64,000 nt of DNA from positions 53,088-117,087 of the forward strand of contig NZ_QICI01000044.1 in NCBI RefSeq assembly GCF_004119445.1. Reading direction: 5' to 3'. Below, piece by piece: positions 46,565 to 55,314 of the stretch (positions within the stretch are counted from its first letter, which is position 1; each line of letters starts with the position of its first letter). Position numbers and translations under genes: made by a program. The stretch is from Chryseobacterium sp. CH21. GTDB taxonomy: Bacteria > Bacteroidota > Bacteroidia > Flavobacteriales > Weeksellaceae. The notes under the pieces were generated by a model. It made no database searches. It was not told where the DNA came from and was given only the letters and a program-made list of their open reading frames with translations.

Positions 46565-46972
46565 ATGCTACACATCGAGATACACAGTTTTTCTTACAAG
46601 AAAGGAGGAATTCCTAAAGACCATTCAGGAAATGGCGGAGGTTTCGCGTTTGACTGCCGTGGAATTTTAAATCCCGGAAGAATTGAAGAATATAAAATCC
46701 AGACCGGAAATGACATCGGAGTTCAGGAATATCTGGAAACAAAAACGGAAATGCCTAAGTTTTTAGAACTCATAAAATCTCTTGTTTCCATCAATATAGA
46801 CGATTATCTTGCCAGAGGTTTTGAACATCTGCAAATCAATTTCGGATGTACTGGCGGGCAGCACAGATCAGTATATTCCGCTATAAAAATCGCAGAATTC
46901 ATCAAAGAAAAATATCCTGAAGGAACAGCGGTAACTCTTCATCATGATGAACAACCGCAACTCAATCAATAA
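46565..46972 (+). CDS. RapZ C-terminal domain-like protein
   Basis: A 135-residue stand-alone version of the C-terminal domain of RapZ. It has FSYKKGGIP, FDCRGILNPGR and the ligand-binding loop FGCTGGQHRSVYSA (Cys95, His100, Arg101, Ser102). In E. coli this domain binds glucosamine-6-phosphate and controls amino-sugar supply for the cell wall; the N-terminal kinase-like domain is missing here. Its place between an AmgK-like kinase and a MurU-like nucleotidyltransferase makes a role in amino-sugar recycling or sensing likely. This is inference from context. Confidence 0.85.
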   Translation: MLHIEIHSFSYKKGGIPKDHSGNGGGFAFDCRGILNPGRIEEYKIQTGNDIGVQEYLETKTEMPKFLELIKSLVSINIDDYLARGFEHLQINFGCTGGQHRSVYSAIKIAEFIKEKYPEGTAVTLHHDEQPQLNQ

Positions 46973-47063
46973 ATGATAAGTGATCATTGATAAATGATTT
47001 AATTGTCATTTATTGATGATACAAAGTATTATCATTCATCAATTACCATTATCAATTATAAAA
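46973..47063. repeat. AT-rich iterated sequence between the RapZ-like and murU genes
   Basis: This 90-bp gap is built almost wholly of variants of TGATAAATGAT and ATCATTCATCAATTA, with TGATAA, TGATCA and TTATCA steps on both strands. It contains no coding frame. It may be a dispersed intergenic repeat. Confidence 0.45.
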
Positions 47064-47776
47064 ATGAAAGCTCTAATTTTCGCAGCAGGAAAAGGGACCA
47101 GACTTAAACCGTTTACAGATCACCATCCGAAAGCTTTAGCCAAAGTAAACGAAGTTCCGCTTCTGGAAAGAAATATCACTTACCTGAAAAGTTTTGGTAT
47201 AAAGGATTTTGTCATTAACATCCATCATTTTGGAGATCAGATTGTTGATTTTTTAAATAAAAATAATAATTTCGGATGCAAAATCGAAATCTCTGATGAG
47301 ACCAATGAACTTCTGGAAACAGGGGGCGGCTTGATTTTGCAAGAAAATTTCTTGATCACGGAGAAGATTTTTTAATCATGAATGCTGATATTCTAACAGA
47401 CCTGAACATCAATGCATTGGTAGAATACCACAAAAAGATAAAAGATTTTGCTACTTTAGCGGTTTCGGACAGAGAAAGTTCGAGAAAACTCCTTTTCAAT
47501 GATGATATGGTTTTGAGAGGCTGGCTCAATGTTCAAACGGGTGAACAAAGACTGGCGGAATTCAACAAAGGCTTTAAAGCTCTTGCTTTCAGCGGAATTC
47601 ACTGCATCAATCCTGTCATCTTCGAAAAAATAAAAAGAACAGGCAAATTTTCTGTTATGGAAGAATATCTGGATCTGATGCAAACCGAGCATATACATGG
47701 CTTTGTACATGACAGTATCCTTATCGATGTCGGAAGACCATCCTCTGTAATAGAAGCCGAAAAACATTTTAAATAA
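47064..47776 (+). pseudogene. murU: Nucleotidyltransferase, probable MurNAc-1-phosphate uridylyltransferase MurU, frameshifted
   Basis: The first frame opens MKALIFAAGKGTRLKPF, the nucleotide-binding loop of sugar-phosphate nucleotidyltransferases, then DHHPKALAKVNEVPL and ELLETGGGL. The break follows; the second frame continues MNADILTDLNINALVEYHKK, with the metal-binding Asp of the NAD motif. Adding one T to the TTTT run at 47335-47338 reads GGGLIFARKFLDHGEDFLI and joins them into 237 residues. Family members join a sugar-1-phosphate to UTP. In the AmgK-MurU route they make UDP-MurNAc for cell-wall recycling; amgK is two genes upstream. Confidence 0.83.
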
Positions 47777-47784
47777 ATTTTGCA

Positions 47785-48537
47785 ATGGAAATTGATGGAA
47801 CTAGGGATGAAAGTTTAGTAAATCCGGAACTTGACATTAACGAAACAAAACTACATAACAGTTTCAGACAAAAAACCTGGGACGAAACAATTGCTAAAGA
47901 CAGCTGGATGGTCTTCAAGGTCATGGCTGAATTTGTAGATGGTTATGAAAAACTGGCTAAAATTGGGCCATGTGTTTCTATATTTGGTTCTGCCCGACTG
48001 AAGCCGGAGAACAAATATTATGAAATGGCTGTAGATATTGCTGAAAAAATCACCAAAATAGGTTTCGGAATTATCACCGGAGGTGGTCCTGGGGTTATGG
48101 AAGCAGGAAATAAAGGTGCTTTTAATGCAAAGGGAAAATCTATCGGACTTAATATTGACCTTCCTTTTGAACAGCATTTTAATCCTTATATCAATAAGTC
48201 TTACTCCATGAATTTTGATTACTTCTTCGTAAGGAAAGTAATGTTTGTAAAATATTCTCAGGGATTCGTAGTAATGCCCGGAGGTTTTGGTACACTGGAT
48301 GAACTGACTGAGGCGATGACCCTGATTCAAACTAACAAAATTGGTAAATTCCCAATTGTTTTGGTAGGAAGTGAATTTTGGGGAGGCCTATTGGACTGGT
48401 TCAAGGCCACTCTGTTAAAAGAAGGCATGATTGCTGAGGATGATCTGGATCTTTATCGTGTGGTAGATACGGCTGATGAGGCTGTTGCACATATTAAAGC
48501 TTTTTATGATAAATATTCTGTGAATGTAAATTTCTAA
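47785..48537 (+). CDS. LOG family (lysine decarboxylase-like) nucleotide phosphoribohydrolase
   Basis: A 250-residue protein with the LOG signature PGGFGTLDELTEAM and the nucleotide-binding GFGIITGGGPGVMEAGNKGA. LOG enzymes free a base from nucleoside 5'-monophosphates; the plant members activate cytokinins and bacterial members act on AMP or related nucleotides. The name lysine decarboxylase sometimes attached to this family is misleading. It follows murU by 8 nt and so is likely in the same transcript; a link to cell-wall recycling is not clear. Confidence 0.92.
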   Translation: MEIDGTRDESLVNPELDINETKLHNSFRQKTWDETIAKDSWMVFKVMAEFVDGYEKLAKIGPCVSIFGSARLKPENKYYEMAVDIAEKITKIGFGIITGGGPGVMEAGNKGAFNAKGKSIGLNIDLPFEQHFNPYINKSYSMNFDYFFVRKVMFVKYSQGFVVMPGGFGTLDELTEAMTLIQTNKIGKFPIVLVGSEFWGGLLDWFKATLLKEGMIAEDDLDLYRVVDTADEAVAHIKAFYDKYSVNVNF

Positions 48538-48595
48538 TTGGCATATTATTTGTGACTTATAACGAACAACTATGATTGTAAATCTATTAATTAAG

Positions 48596-49066
48596 ATGAA
48601 AAAACTTTTATATATATCAGGAATTTTAACATTTTTTGTGTTAATGAGTTTTATGTATGTAGACTTTTTCTCTTCAATGACCAAAGTGGACTATATTGAT
48701 GGAAGCAAGACATTGAAGTTTACCACAAAAATGAATACAAGCCATATCTCTGACGCGATTAAAATCAACCCGAATACGGCAGGATTTGAGGCAGAGGTAA
48801 AAAAATATGTGAACAATAATTTTGATGTATTTGTCAATGGGGCTCCTAAAACGATAACCTTTACCGGAAGTCAGGTCAGTGGAGAAACTGTATGGGTATA
48901 TTTTGAAACCGGAGGGGTTTCGGATATCAATACCTTAAAGATTAAAAACACGATCCTTTTAAGCGCTTTTCCTAAGCAGATCAATCTGGTGAATATTGCC
49001 TACAAAGGCAGCCAGAAAACAATGAACTTCCAAAGAGGAAAAGAAGTGAATGAGGTTTCTTTTTAA
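48596..49066 (+). CDS. DUF6702 family exported protein
   Basis: A 156-residue protein with an N-terminal hydrophobic helix (MKKLLYISGILTFFVLMSFM). The mature part begins FFSSMTKVDYIDGSKTLKFT, the characteristic start of DUF6702 proteins, and continues with beta-rich segments to FQRGKEVNEVSF. These short exported proteins of Flavobacteriia have no known function; companion metallopeptidases are sometimes adjacent but are absent here. A start eight codons upstream (48572) is possible. A terminator follows. Confidence 0.75.
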   Translation: MKKLLYISGILTFFVLMSFMYVDFFSSMTKVDYIDGSKTLKFTTKMNTSHISDAIKINPNTAGFEAEVKKYVNNNFDVFVNGAPKTITFTGSQVSGETVWVYFETGGVSDINTLKIKNTILLSAFPKQINLVNIAYKGSQKTMNFQRGKEVNEVSF

Positions 49067-49094
49067 ACGTGAATTAGATTTAACCATTATAAAT

Positions 49095-49132
49095 GAGTAC
49101 CCTGAAAGTTGAACTTTTCAGGGTATTTTTTT
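49095..49132 (+). terminator. Rho-independent terminator of the DUF6702 gene
   Basis: TACCCTGAAAGTT pairs with AACTTTTCAGGGTA around a very short loop, with one bulged T in the second arm, then seven T. Confidence 0.85.
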
Positions 49133-49338
49133 TGACTAATAAAAAATCACATAAAAGAGATAAATTAAGTACAAATACCTAATCTCAAATTTCAGCATTT
49201 ACACTCTAATATTTTCATTTTCAAGAATGTACATTTGTATAGTAATTACAACCCAACGGGTGAAGCCGGATCACTTTAATCACGGGGCGGAATCTGAAAA
49301 GCCAATGAGTAAGAAAACACCAAACAAAACTAAATATC

Positions 49339-49890
49339 ATGGAAGATATAGAACTTAAATCATCCAGTCAGGCAATAGATGTCCTGATCGTAATTGACAC
49401 AGATTATGTAAGAGCAAATTATAAAACTCCAAGTAAAGATCCTAATAAACCTGTAGGAATTGACCATAACAGCCAGCACATGATTGTTTCAAATGCCAAT
49501 GCCATCTCAGGACAGGGTTCTGCTGACCTCAACTTCAGCGCAAGAGCCGGAGATGTAGTTTCGTTCAGAGGAACTTCAATTTATCAGAATTCGGATGACG
49601 CAGTTATTATTTATAATATTAAATACTGGTCGGGAGATCAGGTTTTTAATAATTTCGTATACAATTCTGTCAGAAGAAAGCAAGCTGCAGTACCAGATGT
49701 AAAATCTTTAAACGGTCTCCCTGCAACCTCAGCAGATATAACTTTTGCTAGCATTGACTCGAAGGTAGCAGCTACAGGAAAAGAGAATTTCTATGTACAG
49801 TTTGGACTTTATATTTTAGATCCAAATGACAGTAACAAACAGATTCTGTACGGTTACTTTTACTGGGATCCAACAATTACAGTTAAATAA
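49339..49890 (+). CDS. AidA/PixA family protein
   Basis: A 183-residue protein of the PixA/AidA group. It opens with the family strand IDVLIVIDTDYVRANY and then HMIVSNANAISGQGSADLNF, AGDVVSFRGTSIYQNSDDAVIIY and the C-terminal YFYWDPTITVK. The founding members form cytoplasmic inclusion bodies in Xenorhabdus (PixA) or are induced by quorum sensing in Burkholderia (AidA). There is no signal peptide. The 270-bp leader contains two ATCAC half-sites four bases apart near 49270, which might be an operator; this is speculative. Confidence 0.85.
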   Translation: MEDIELKSSSQAIDVLIVIDTDYVRANYKTPSKDPNKPVGIDHNSQHMIVSNANAISGQGSADLNFSARAGDVVSFRGTSIYQNSDDAVIIYNIKYWSGDQVFNNFVYNSVRRKQAAVPDVKSLNGLPATSADITFASIDSKVAATGKENFYVQFGLYILDPNDSNKQILYGYFYWDPTITVK

Positions 49891-49899
49891 AAGGAAATA

Positions 49900-49936
49900 A
49901 AAAATCACTGCACCAGCAGTGATTTTTGTTTTTTAG
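49900..49936 (+). terminator. Rho-independent terminator of the AidA/PixA gene
   Basis: AAAATCACTG and CAGTGATTTT form a 10-bp stem around a six-base loop, followed by TGTTTTTT. Confidence 0.9.
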
Positions 49937-49951
49937 CCGTGTTCCGTCTGA

Positions 49952-50190
49952 TACATCGTCGGACATTATGTTGCAGATAATCTCAATATGGAAAGTAACC
50001 TGATGGCTTTGAAGAAGTTATTAAAGGACAATGTATTAGCTGAGAATCTCTGATTCATCACTCTGACAAGGGACTGCAATATTGTTCGAATGAATTCAGA
50101 CCTCATTTTTCAAATCACTATTTAACGCCAAATCAAATGTATAAACAGTCGAACTTAAAAATGAAGACGTATAAAACATCAAGGCAAAAA
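49952..50190 (+). pseudogene. IS3-family transposase remnant
   Basis: Frame by frame this stretch reads YIVGHYVADNLNMESNLMAL, KKLLKDNVLAENL and then, one base out of frame, LIHHSDKGLQYCSNEF. These match the catalytic core of IS3-family orfB transposases, including the second catalytic Asp in HHSD. The first Asp, the final Glu and both ends of the element are missing. The frame change near 50055 could be decay or one more base error. It is a dead fragment left between the AidA/PixA gene and an orphan gene. Confidence 0.75.
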
Positions 50191-50240
50191 TAAATTTGCT
50201 CTGGTTTATTATTTATTATTATTTAATTTGTATCGATATT

Positions 50241-50327
50241 TCAGGACTAATCAATTACAGCAAGTACATTGGTGTACAAGTTGTTGTTAATGATGCAGGG
50301 AATGTTGTTAATCAGGAAATACAATAA
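50241..50327 (+). pseudogene. Possible coding tail of an unknown gene
   Basis: A frame reading GLINYSKYIGVQVVVNDAG then NVVNQEIQ and stop looks like the natural C-terminus of a protein, but nothing recognisable precedes it. Lying between an IS remnant and a small membrane protein gene, it may be what remains of a gene cut by the insertion. The call rests on appearance only. Confidence 0.3.
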
Positions 50328-50337
50328 TTTTTATTTA

Positions 50338-50795
50338 ATGAAGAGAGAGAATAAGGTTTTCTTAATAATAATGATCTGTAGTATAGGCTGGATCATATAT
50401 TTTTTAAGTATAAGTCTATAAGCCCGCCAACAGCAATAATACTTAAAAATGCCAAATATACTGTAGGAGAAATTACTTCTGTTTATTATGGAGACAGAGC
50501 ACGTAAAAAGGGGAATGATTTTGCATTTAGTTATAAGGAAGGAGTTATTAGAAATGCTCATCAAGACGGAGAATTCATCAATGGACGAAAATATCTCGTT
50601 GTTTATGACTCTGTGAATATCAGAAATGGATATTTGATTTTAGACAAATTTGATATTACTGATTCTTTAAATAAATATCATATCTATAAAAATTATAATT
50701 ATTATGATGTTGGATGGTCATTGTCTGGAATACCTTTTAAATATAATAAAAGTGATATTGAGCAAGAAGTAAAGATGAACCTCAGAAGTGAATAA
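50338..50795 (+). pseudogene. Small membrane-anchored protein of unknown function, frameshifted
   Basis: The ATG at 50338 opens MKRENKVFLIIMICSIGWII, a membrane anchor, then hits a stop at 50419. Adding one T to the six-T run at 50400-50405 reads YFFKYKSISPPTAIILKNAK and continues through YTVGEITSVYYGDRARKKG to VKMNLRSE, about 152 residues. The mature part is tyrosine-rich with a short SPPTAI linker after the anchor. No family recognised. A small anchored protein beside an IS fragment and a stray C-terminus could be an orphan immunity or accessory protein; this is a guess. Confidence 0.65.
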
Positions 50796-50831
50796 GTCTA
50801 TGACTTGATAAAACCAAAAATCCTCAAAAAC

Positions 50832-50876
50832 ATAAAAAAAGGCTGTCTTCACTTGTGAAAACAGCCTTTTTATTTA
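50832..50876. terminator. Bidirectional terminator between convergent genes
   Basis: AAAAAGGCTGT and ACAGCCTTTTT form an 11-bp stem around a 14-base loop with A on one side and T on the other, serving the gene ending at 50795 and the leftward gene ending at 50915. Confidence 0.85.
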
Positions 50877-50914
50877 GACTAATCAGTCGCCTTTAATAAA
50901 AATACCTTAATATA

Positions 50915-52321
50915 TTACTCAACTTTGATATTATCGATCTGAAGATCATAAACTCCACCAGTTCCGGTTTTGATAGCGAACATATCTTTTCCGGCTGTTG
51001 TGTTAATATCAGCAATACCTGTAAGAGTAAGTTCAACTAATCTCCACTGACCGTTTGTATTAATAGATCCTGTGTAAGAGTTAGCACTTTCTACTCCTAA
51101 AGTAGCACCCGTAGAGAATGTTCCTAAGTTAAATACGTAGAAACCTCCACCTGCTTTATATACGTTGAAAGAAAGTGTTTTTCCAGTTGCAGTACCTTTG
51201 ATATACATGGTAATTCTCTTCGGTACAGCCGGGATTCCTGTAGTAGCGATAGATGTAAATACATAATCGTTAGCTGTAGGTGTTCCTTTGATTTGAAGTG
51301 AATTTGTACCATTGTATCCTAAACCAACACCTTGTGTAGCATAAGGCTTAAGTCCGAAGCTGTTTACACTTGTTAAGAAAGTTGCCCAGTTTTCGAAATC
51401 AGATCCTGCGAAAAGGTTTACAGCAGAAGCAGAAGGAGCTTCCGGCTCACCTGGGTTGAATCTATCGTTCGGGAAGTTGATATCATCAAGAGTTCTGATA
51501 TAAGCCTGTTCTGTATAAGTTGTAGTGTTGCTTGTACCTGTATAACGGCTTAAAAGAAGAACGATATCACCACTTTTTGCATATTTAGGAGAGATCGGAG
51601 ACTTCGCAAAAGTTGCATAGTTACTGAAACGAAGGTCTAATCTTCCTGCTTTTTTATCTGTAATATAACGGTCACCTGTAGCAGATTCATCAGCAAAAGT
51701 TTTTGTTAATTCCGGATCTTCAAACTGAACGTTTTTAATTTTTACAAGCTGGTTGATGTGAGCACCATTTTTAAGGGCATCAGAGATAGAAGCGAACTCT
51801 AATGGTTTCATTGCAGCTACAACTGGCTTTTGTCCGTCACAAACTCTTGCAACGTAGTTTGAAACTTTATTTGGGTTGATTCTACCGATTGGATAGTTAG
51901 GGTCATAAGAACCTACTTTAATGTTTCCATTAACCCCCTGAACGATTAATCCTTTCAGGTTGATTCTTACTAAAGCTCCTGTTGGGAAATCAAGATACTG
52001 GTTACCACCATCAATATCAATTTCGATACCTTGAGTTGGGTTTTCAGGCTTATCCTGAAGGAACATCATTTTGTAGATGTTTCCAGACTCATCACTTGAA
52101 GAAACATACGCTTCAACGATATAATCTTCTTTAATGATATCAGCTTCAGCAGGTTTTACTTTTGCAATGGTTGCAAGCTCTGATAACTGGTGATTAGCTG
52201 CTGCAAATTTGTTGGTACATTTGATTTCCGGCACATCATAATCATCAGTTTTTACACAAGACGAGAATGCCAGCATTGAAATGGCACTAAAGATCGCCGC
52301 TTTAAAATATATATTTTTCAT
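50915..52321 (-). CDS. DUF5689 domain-containing lipoprotein
   Basis: A 468-residue lipoprotein: signal ending SMLAFSSC with Cys22. The first half has the DUF5689 region (IKEDYIVEAYVSSSDESGNI, KMMFLQDK, QYLDFPTGALVRINLKGL), an oligonucleotide-binding-like domain common in Bacteroidota surface lipoproteins. The second half (after NLFAGSDFENW) is a beta-sandwich of the choice-of-anchor or carbohydrate-binding type ending DLQIDNIKVE. It is 26 nt downstream of a TonB receptor in the same direction, forming a SusC/SusD-like pair; the cargo is unknown. Confidence 0.88.
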   Translation of the reverse strand: MKNIYFKAAIFSAISMLAFSSCVKTDDYDVPEIKCTNKFAAANHQLSELATIAKVKPAEADIIKEDYIVEAYVSSSDESGNIYKMMFLQDKPENPTQGIEIDIDGGNQYLDFPTGALVRINLKGLIVQGVNGNIKVGSYDPNYPIGRINPNKVSNYVARVCDGQKPVVAAMKPLEFASISDALKNGAHINQLVKIKNVQFEDPELTKTFADESATGDRYITDKKAGRLDLRFSNYATFAKSPISPKYAKSGDIVLLLSRYTGTSNTTTYTEQAYIRTLDDINFPNDRFNPGEPEAPSASAVNLFAGSDFENWATFLTSVNSFGLKPYATQGVGLGYNGTNSLQIKGTPTANDYVFTSIATTGIPAVPKRITMYIKGTATGKTLSFNVYKAGGGFYVFNLGTFSTGATLGVESANSYTGSINTNGQWRLVELTLTGIADINTTAGKDMFAIKTGTGGVYDLQIDNIKVE

Positions 52322-52347
52322 TGTTTTCGATTTTTAATTTAATTTTT

Positions 52348-55224
52348 TTAGAATCTGAATTGAAGGTTCACAAAATAAGATCTACCCTGATTATACCAAT
52401 ATTTAGGAGCGAATACCATGTTTCCACTGTCATAATCATTAGCATAGTCAGTATAGTTAACGTTTCTTGTCTGCTCAAATCCACCTGTAATAAAGTTTCT
52501 GTTATTAAGGATGTTATTTACAGATGCAGACACCAATACATAATACTTACCAATCATCCAGGACTTACCTGCATTCACATTAAAGAAGAATGCTGAAGGT
52601 AGTTTTGTAGGTGTAAGAACTCTTGCCAGCTCTTCTTCAGTTACGTTATCGTAAGGTACTCCCGGTGTATTAGGGTTGGTATAGAATCTTGCTGTTCTGG
52701 TTACCGGAGACGGATCTAAGAACGAATGTCCGAAATAGTTCCATGTTGCTCCCAACCACCAGTATTTAGGACTGCTGTAACGAAGACCTAAAGTATATGC
52801 CTCCTGAGGAGTTCCTCCTTGTCTGTAATTTTTAAGAGTAGCTTCCCCCATGTTCGTATAAGATCTTGATACGATATTTCCGCTTCCGTCAAGCTCTCTG
52901 AATGTTCCCACAGCATCAGATGCAAAATAAACTGTAGGATTATTTGTATACGTATACTGTCCTAAGCTTAATAATCCACTCGCTGTCAAAGTAGGAGTAA
53001 CTTTCAGTTGTGCACCAAGCTCAATACCCATGTTTCTCTTATTAGCTCCTGCCAATACCTGTGTAATGAAAGCACCATCCTGAATAGGAGCCTGATCTCC
53101 GCTTTCAGTAAGCGTTGTCAGTTTAACTCCCTGTGCGAAATATCTTTGTACACTTGTTTCATTTTGAGTATTAACAAGGTAACCTGTCAATCTAAGTTTT
53201 AAGATCGGAGTAGAGATGACATAACTCAAGTCGTTTGCATCAACAACAACGTTCTTGATACCTGGAGTCGTAACACCACTTACTCTTGTATTAAAATAAA
53301 TATCATTTAAGAATGGAGACTGTGAAAAGTAAGCTCCATTATAAACCAGGAAGTTTCTACCATTGATTTTATAGGTAACCTGACCTTTCACCCCTGCATT
53401 CCAGAAGTTTTGATCTGCACCTTTTCCATAAGAAGACTCATACAGATAATGCTGGAACAATCCTTCTCTGCTGTTTGTTGTATAACCGAATAATCCGGAA
53501 ATAAAGACATCAAATTTCCCTGTTGCGAATTTGAAAGCAGGGTTTATTTTAAATTCCTGTCTTCTGAAAATATAGCTGTACCCGATTTTGTCACCTTCTC
53601 TTTTGGCAACATCTGTATCGCTTTCTCTGGTATTAAATTTACCCCAAACACTTCCTGCAGTGGTATTGGATGCAAACGGGTCCATATTCAGGGCGAAATC
53701 TGCTCCTAAAAGGTCGTTAACTTCTCTGTACTGTTCAGATCTGTAGTTTTGGTAAGATAAGTTTAAGATGAAACGGGATGTATCATTAAAGTTATAGGTA
53801 TAGTGAGTAGCTAAATTCCATACTTTATCATCTTTTACATCATCAACAAGATAATACGCAGCTCTTCTACCACCAAGCGCAGCATTATATTCTATGTTTC
53901 TGTTGGCATTATAAAGATTATCCCAATTGATCTGTGTATGAGACTGATCATCATTCGTCCACCAATCTCTGGTAATTCCAATGTTCGCAGCCTGTTCAGG
54001 CGCTGGGTTGGTATAGTTTAACCAATAGCTTGGTAAATTACGGTAATAGGTTGGAGATGGGTTATTGGCTCTGTACCAATCTAATCTTGAACTGTATTCT
54101 TTACCGAACTGGTAAGAAACAGATGTCCATAATTGAGAGTTTTTATTGATTTTCCAGAAATCCTGTAATTGAATCATCGGCTGAAAACCTCTTTTTACTC
54201 TTTCATTTCTTTTATCTCCGTTCTGCCATCCCCAGTAAGAGTTGTAATGAACACCTCTGAAGTCATATACTTCCTGAGTACTTGGGCTTGAAGAACTTCT
54301 TGAATATTTGGAACCAATGGCATTCAATGTCATTGTATGGCTGTCGCTGAATTTCTTCTCAATACCAAGATATCCGCTGTAAGCATCATAAGCAGTACCA
54401 TCCTGGATCCCTTCCTGTGCCCATCTTCTCGCAATCATTCCTGTAAACGCCCATCCGTTCTTGCTCATTCCGGAGGAGAATCTGTAAGATAATCTGTTCG
54501 TATAGTTTCTGTTGGTAAGAGAATACGTTAACTGACTTCCTTTTCTGTACTCGCTGGCTTTAGTATTCTTATAAAATACTCCGGTAGTTCCTCCGAAAGC
54601 ATATTCGGAAGGCGCATGGTTAGCAGAGATTTCTGGGTAACGTGTAATTTCATTCAATCCTCCCCAGGTACTGAAGTCTACATCTCCATTATCTGCAGCG
54701 GCCATAGAAACCCCATTGATCATATTCTCACCTGTTCTGCTATCAATTCCTCTTGGGCGGAACCAGTATGGTCCTAAATCGAAACTTGCAATTCTGTTGA
54801 ATACATCCTGAGAAGACTGTAGTAATCCTACAGTTGCAGTTTGCTGTGCACCACCGCTGTCACTTTCTCCGGAATCCTCTACAATAGCCAAACCCTGATC
54901 TGCACCATTCAATGCGGAATAAAGAGTAATTACTCCAAGATCTTTTCTTTTCTCATCACTGGTTACGTCAAATTCAAAAATCTTAGTTTCAAAATTGGGT
55001 TTTGTAACCATAATTTGATAATGTCCCGGCATCAAATCAGTAAATTGGAAATAACCGATTTTGTCTGCCTTTGCATCATTTCCTGCTCCTTTTAAATCTA
55101 CATCTGCCTGTTCCACAGGTTTGCCTTCTGCATCCTTAAGATACGCAAACACTGTTGTCTGCGCATAATAATATGACGCAGGCAGCAAAGTAAATAAAGA
55201 GATCAATGATAGTTTTTTAATCAT
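52348..55224 (-). CDS. TonB-dependent receptor with carboxypeptidase-like N-terminal domain
   Basis: A 958-residue outer-membrane receptor. After the signal peptide (ending ASYYYAQ) comes a CarboxypepD_reg-like domain (about 22-100: FAYLKDAEGKPVEQADVDLK and GYFQFTDLMPGHYQI). A plug follows, with RIASFDLGPYWFRPRGIDSR, then a barrel rich in aromatic strand ends, finishing YNQGRSYFVNLQFRF, the outer-membrane C-terminal signature. It heads the operon with the DUF5689 lipoprotein. A -33/-7 pair lies at 55286-55314 on the minus strand. The import substrate cannot be deduced. Confidence 0.92.
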   Translation of the reverse strand: MIKKLSLISLFTLLPASYYYAQTTVFAYLKDAEGKPVEQADVDLKGAGNDAKADKIGYFQFTDLMPGHYQIMVTKPNFETKIFEFDVTSDEKRKDLGVITLYSALNGADQGLAIVEDSGESDSGGAQQTATVGLLQSSQDVFNRIASFDLGPYWFRPRGIDSRTGENMINGVSMAAADNGDVDFSTWGGLNEITRYPEISANHAPSEYAFGGTTGVFYKNTKASEYRKGSQLTYSLTNRNYTNRLSYRFSSGMSKNGWAFTGMIARRWAQEGIQDGTAYDAYSGYLGIEKKFSDSHTMTLNAIGSKYSRSSSSPSTQEVYDFRGVHYNSYWGWQNGDKRNERVKRGFQPMIQLQDFWKINKNSQLWTSVSYQFGKEYSSRLDWYRANNPSPTYYRNLPSYWLNYTNPAPEQAANIGITRDWWTNDDQSHTQINWDNLYNANRNIEYNAALGGRRAAYYLVDDVKDDKVWNLATHYTYNFNDTSRFILNLSYQNYRSEQYREVNDLLGADFALNMDPFASNTTAGSVWGKFNTRESDTDVAKREGDKIGYSYIFRRQEFKINPAFKFATGKFDVFISGLFGYTTNSREGLFQHYLYESSYGKGADQNFWNAGVKGQVTYKINGRNFLVYNGAYFSQSPFLNDIYFNTRVSGVTTPGIKNVVVDANDLSYVISTPILKLRLTGYLVNTQNETSVQRYFAQGVKLTTLTESGDQAPIQDGAFITQVLAGANKRNMGIELGAQLKVTPTLTASGLLSLGQYTYTNNPTVYFASDAVGTFRELDGSGNIVSRSYTNMGEATLKNYRQGGTPQEAYTLGLRYSSPKYWWLGATWNYFGHSFLDPSPVTRTARFYTNPNTPGVPYDNVTEEELARVLTPTKLPSAFFFNVNAGKSWMIGKYYVLVSASVNNILNNRNFITGGFEQTRNVNYTDYANDYDSGNMVFAPKYWYNQGRSYFVNLQFRF

Positions 55225-55285
55225 GAGTATATTAATTTTTTAATACTTTTCTTATTAATTCTCAACAGTTTAAAAGTTGGGGGCA

Positions 55286-55314
55286 CAAATTTAGTCAAAT
55301 TTTATAATTCACAA
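55286..55314 (-). promoter_or_regulatory. Promoter of the TonB receptor/DUF5689 operon
   Basis: On the minus strand TTG (55312-55314) and TAAATTTG (55286-55293) are 18 bp apart, matching the Bacteroidota pattern, with a leader of about 60 nt. Confidence 0.5.

Noticed and set aside
50175..50240. Extension of the stray C-terminus upstream, reading LLWFIIYYYLICIDI.
   Set aside because: This is low-complexity AT-rich translation rather than protein, so only the part from 50241 is kept as a possible tail.
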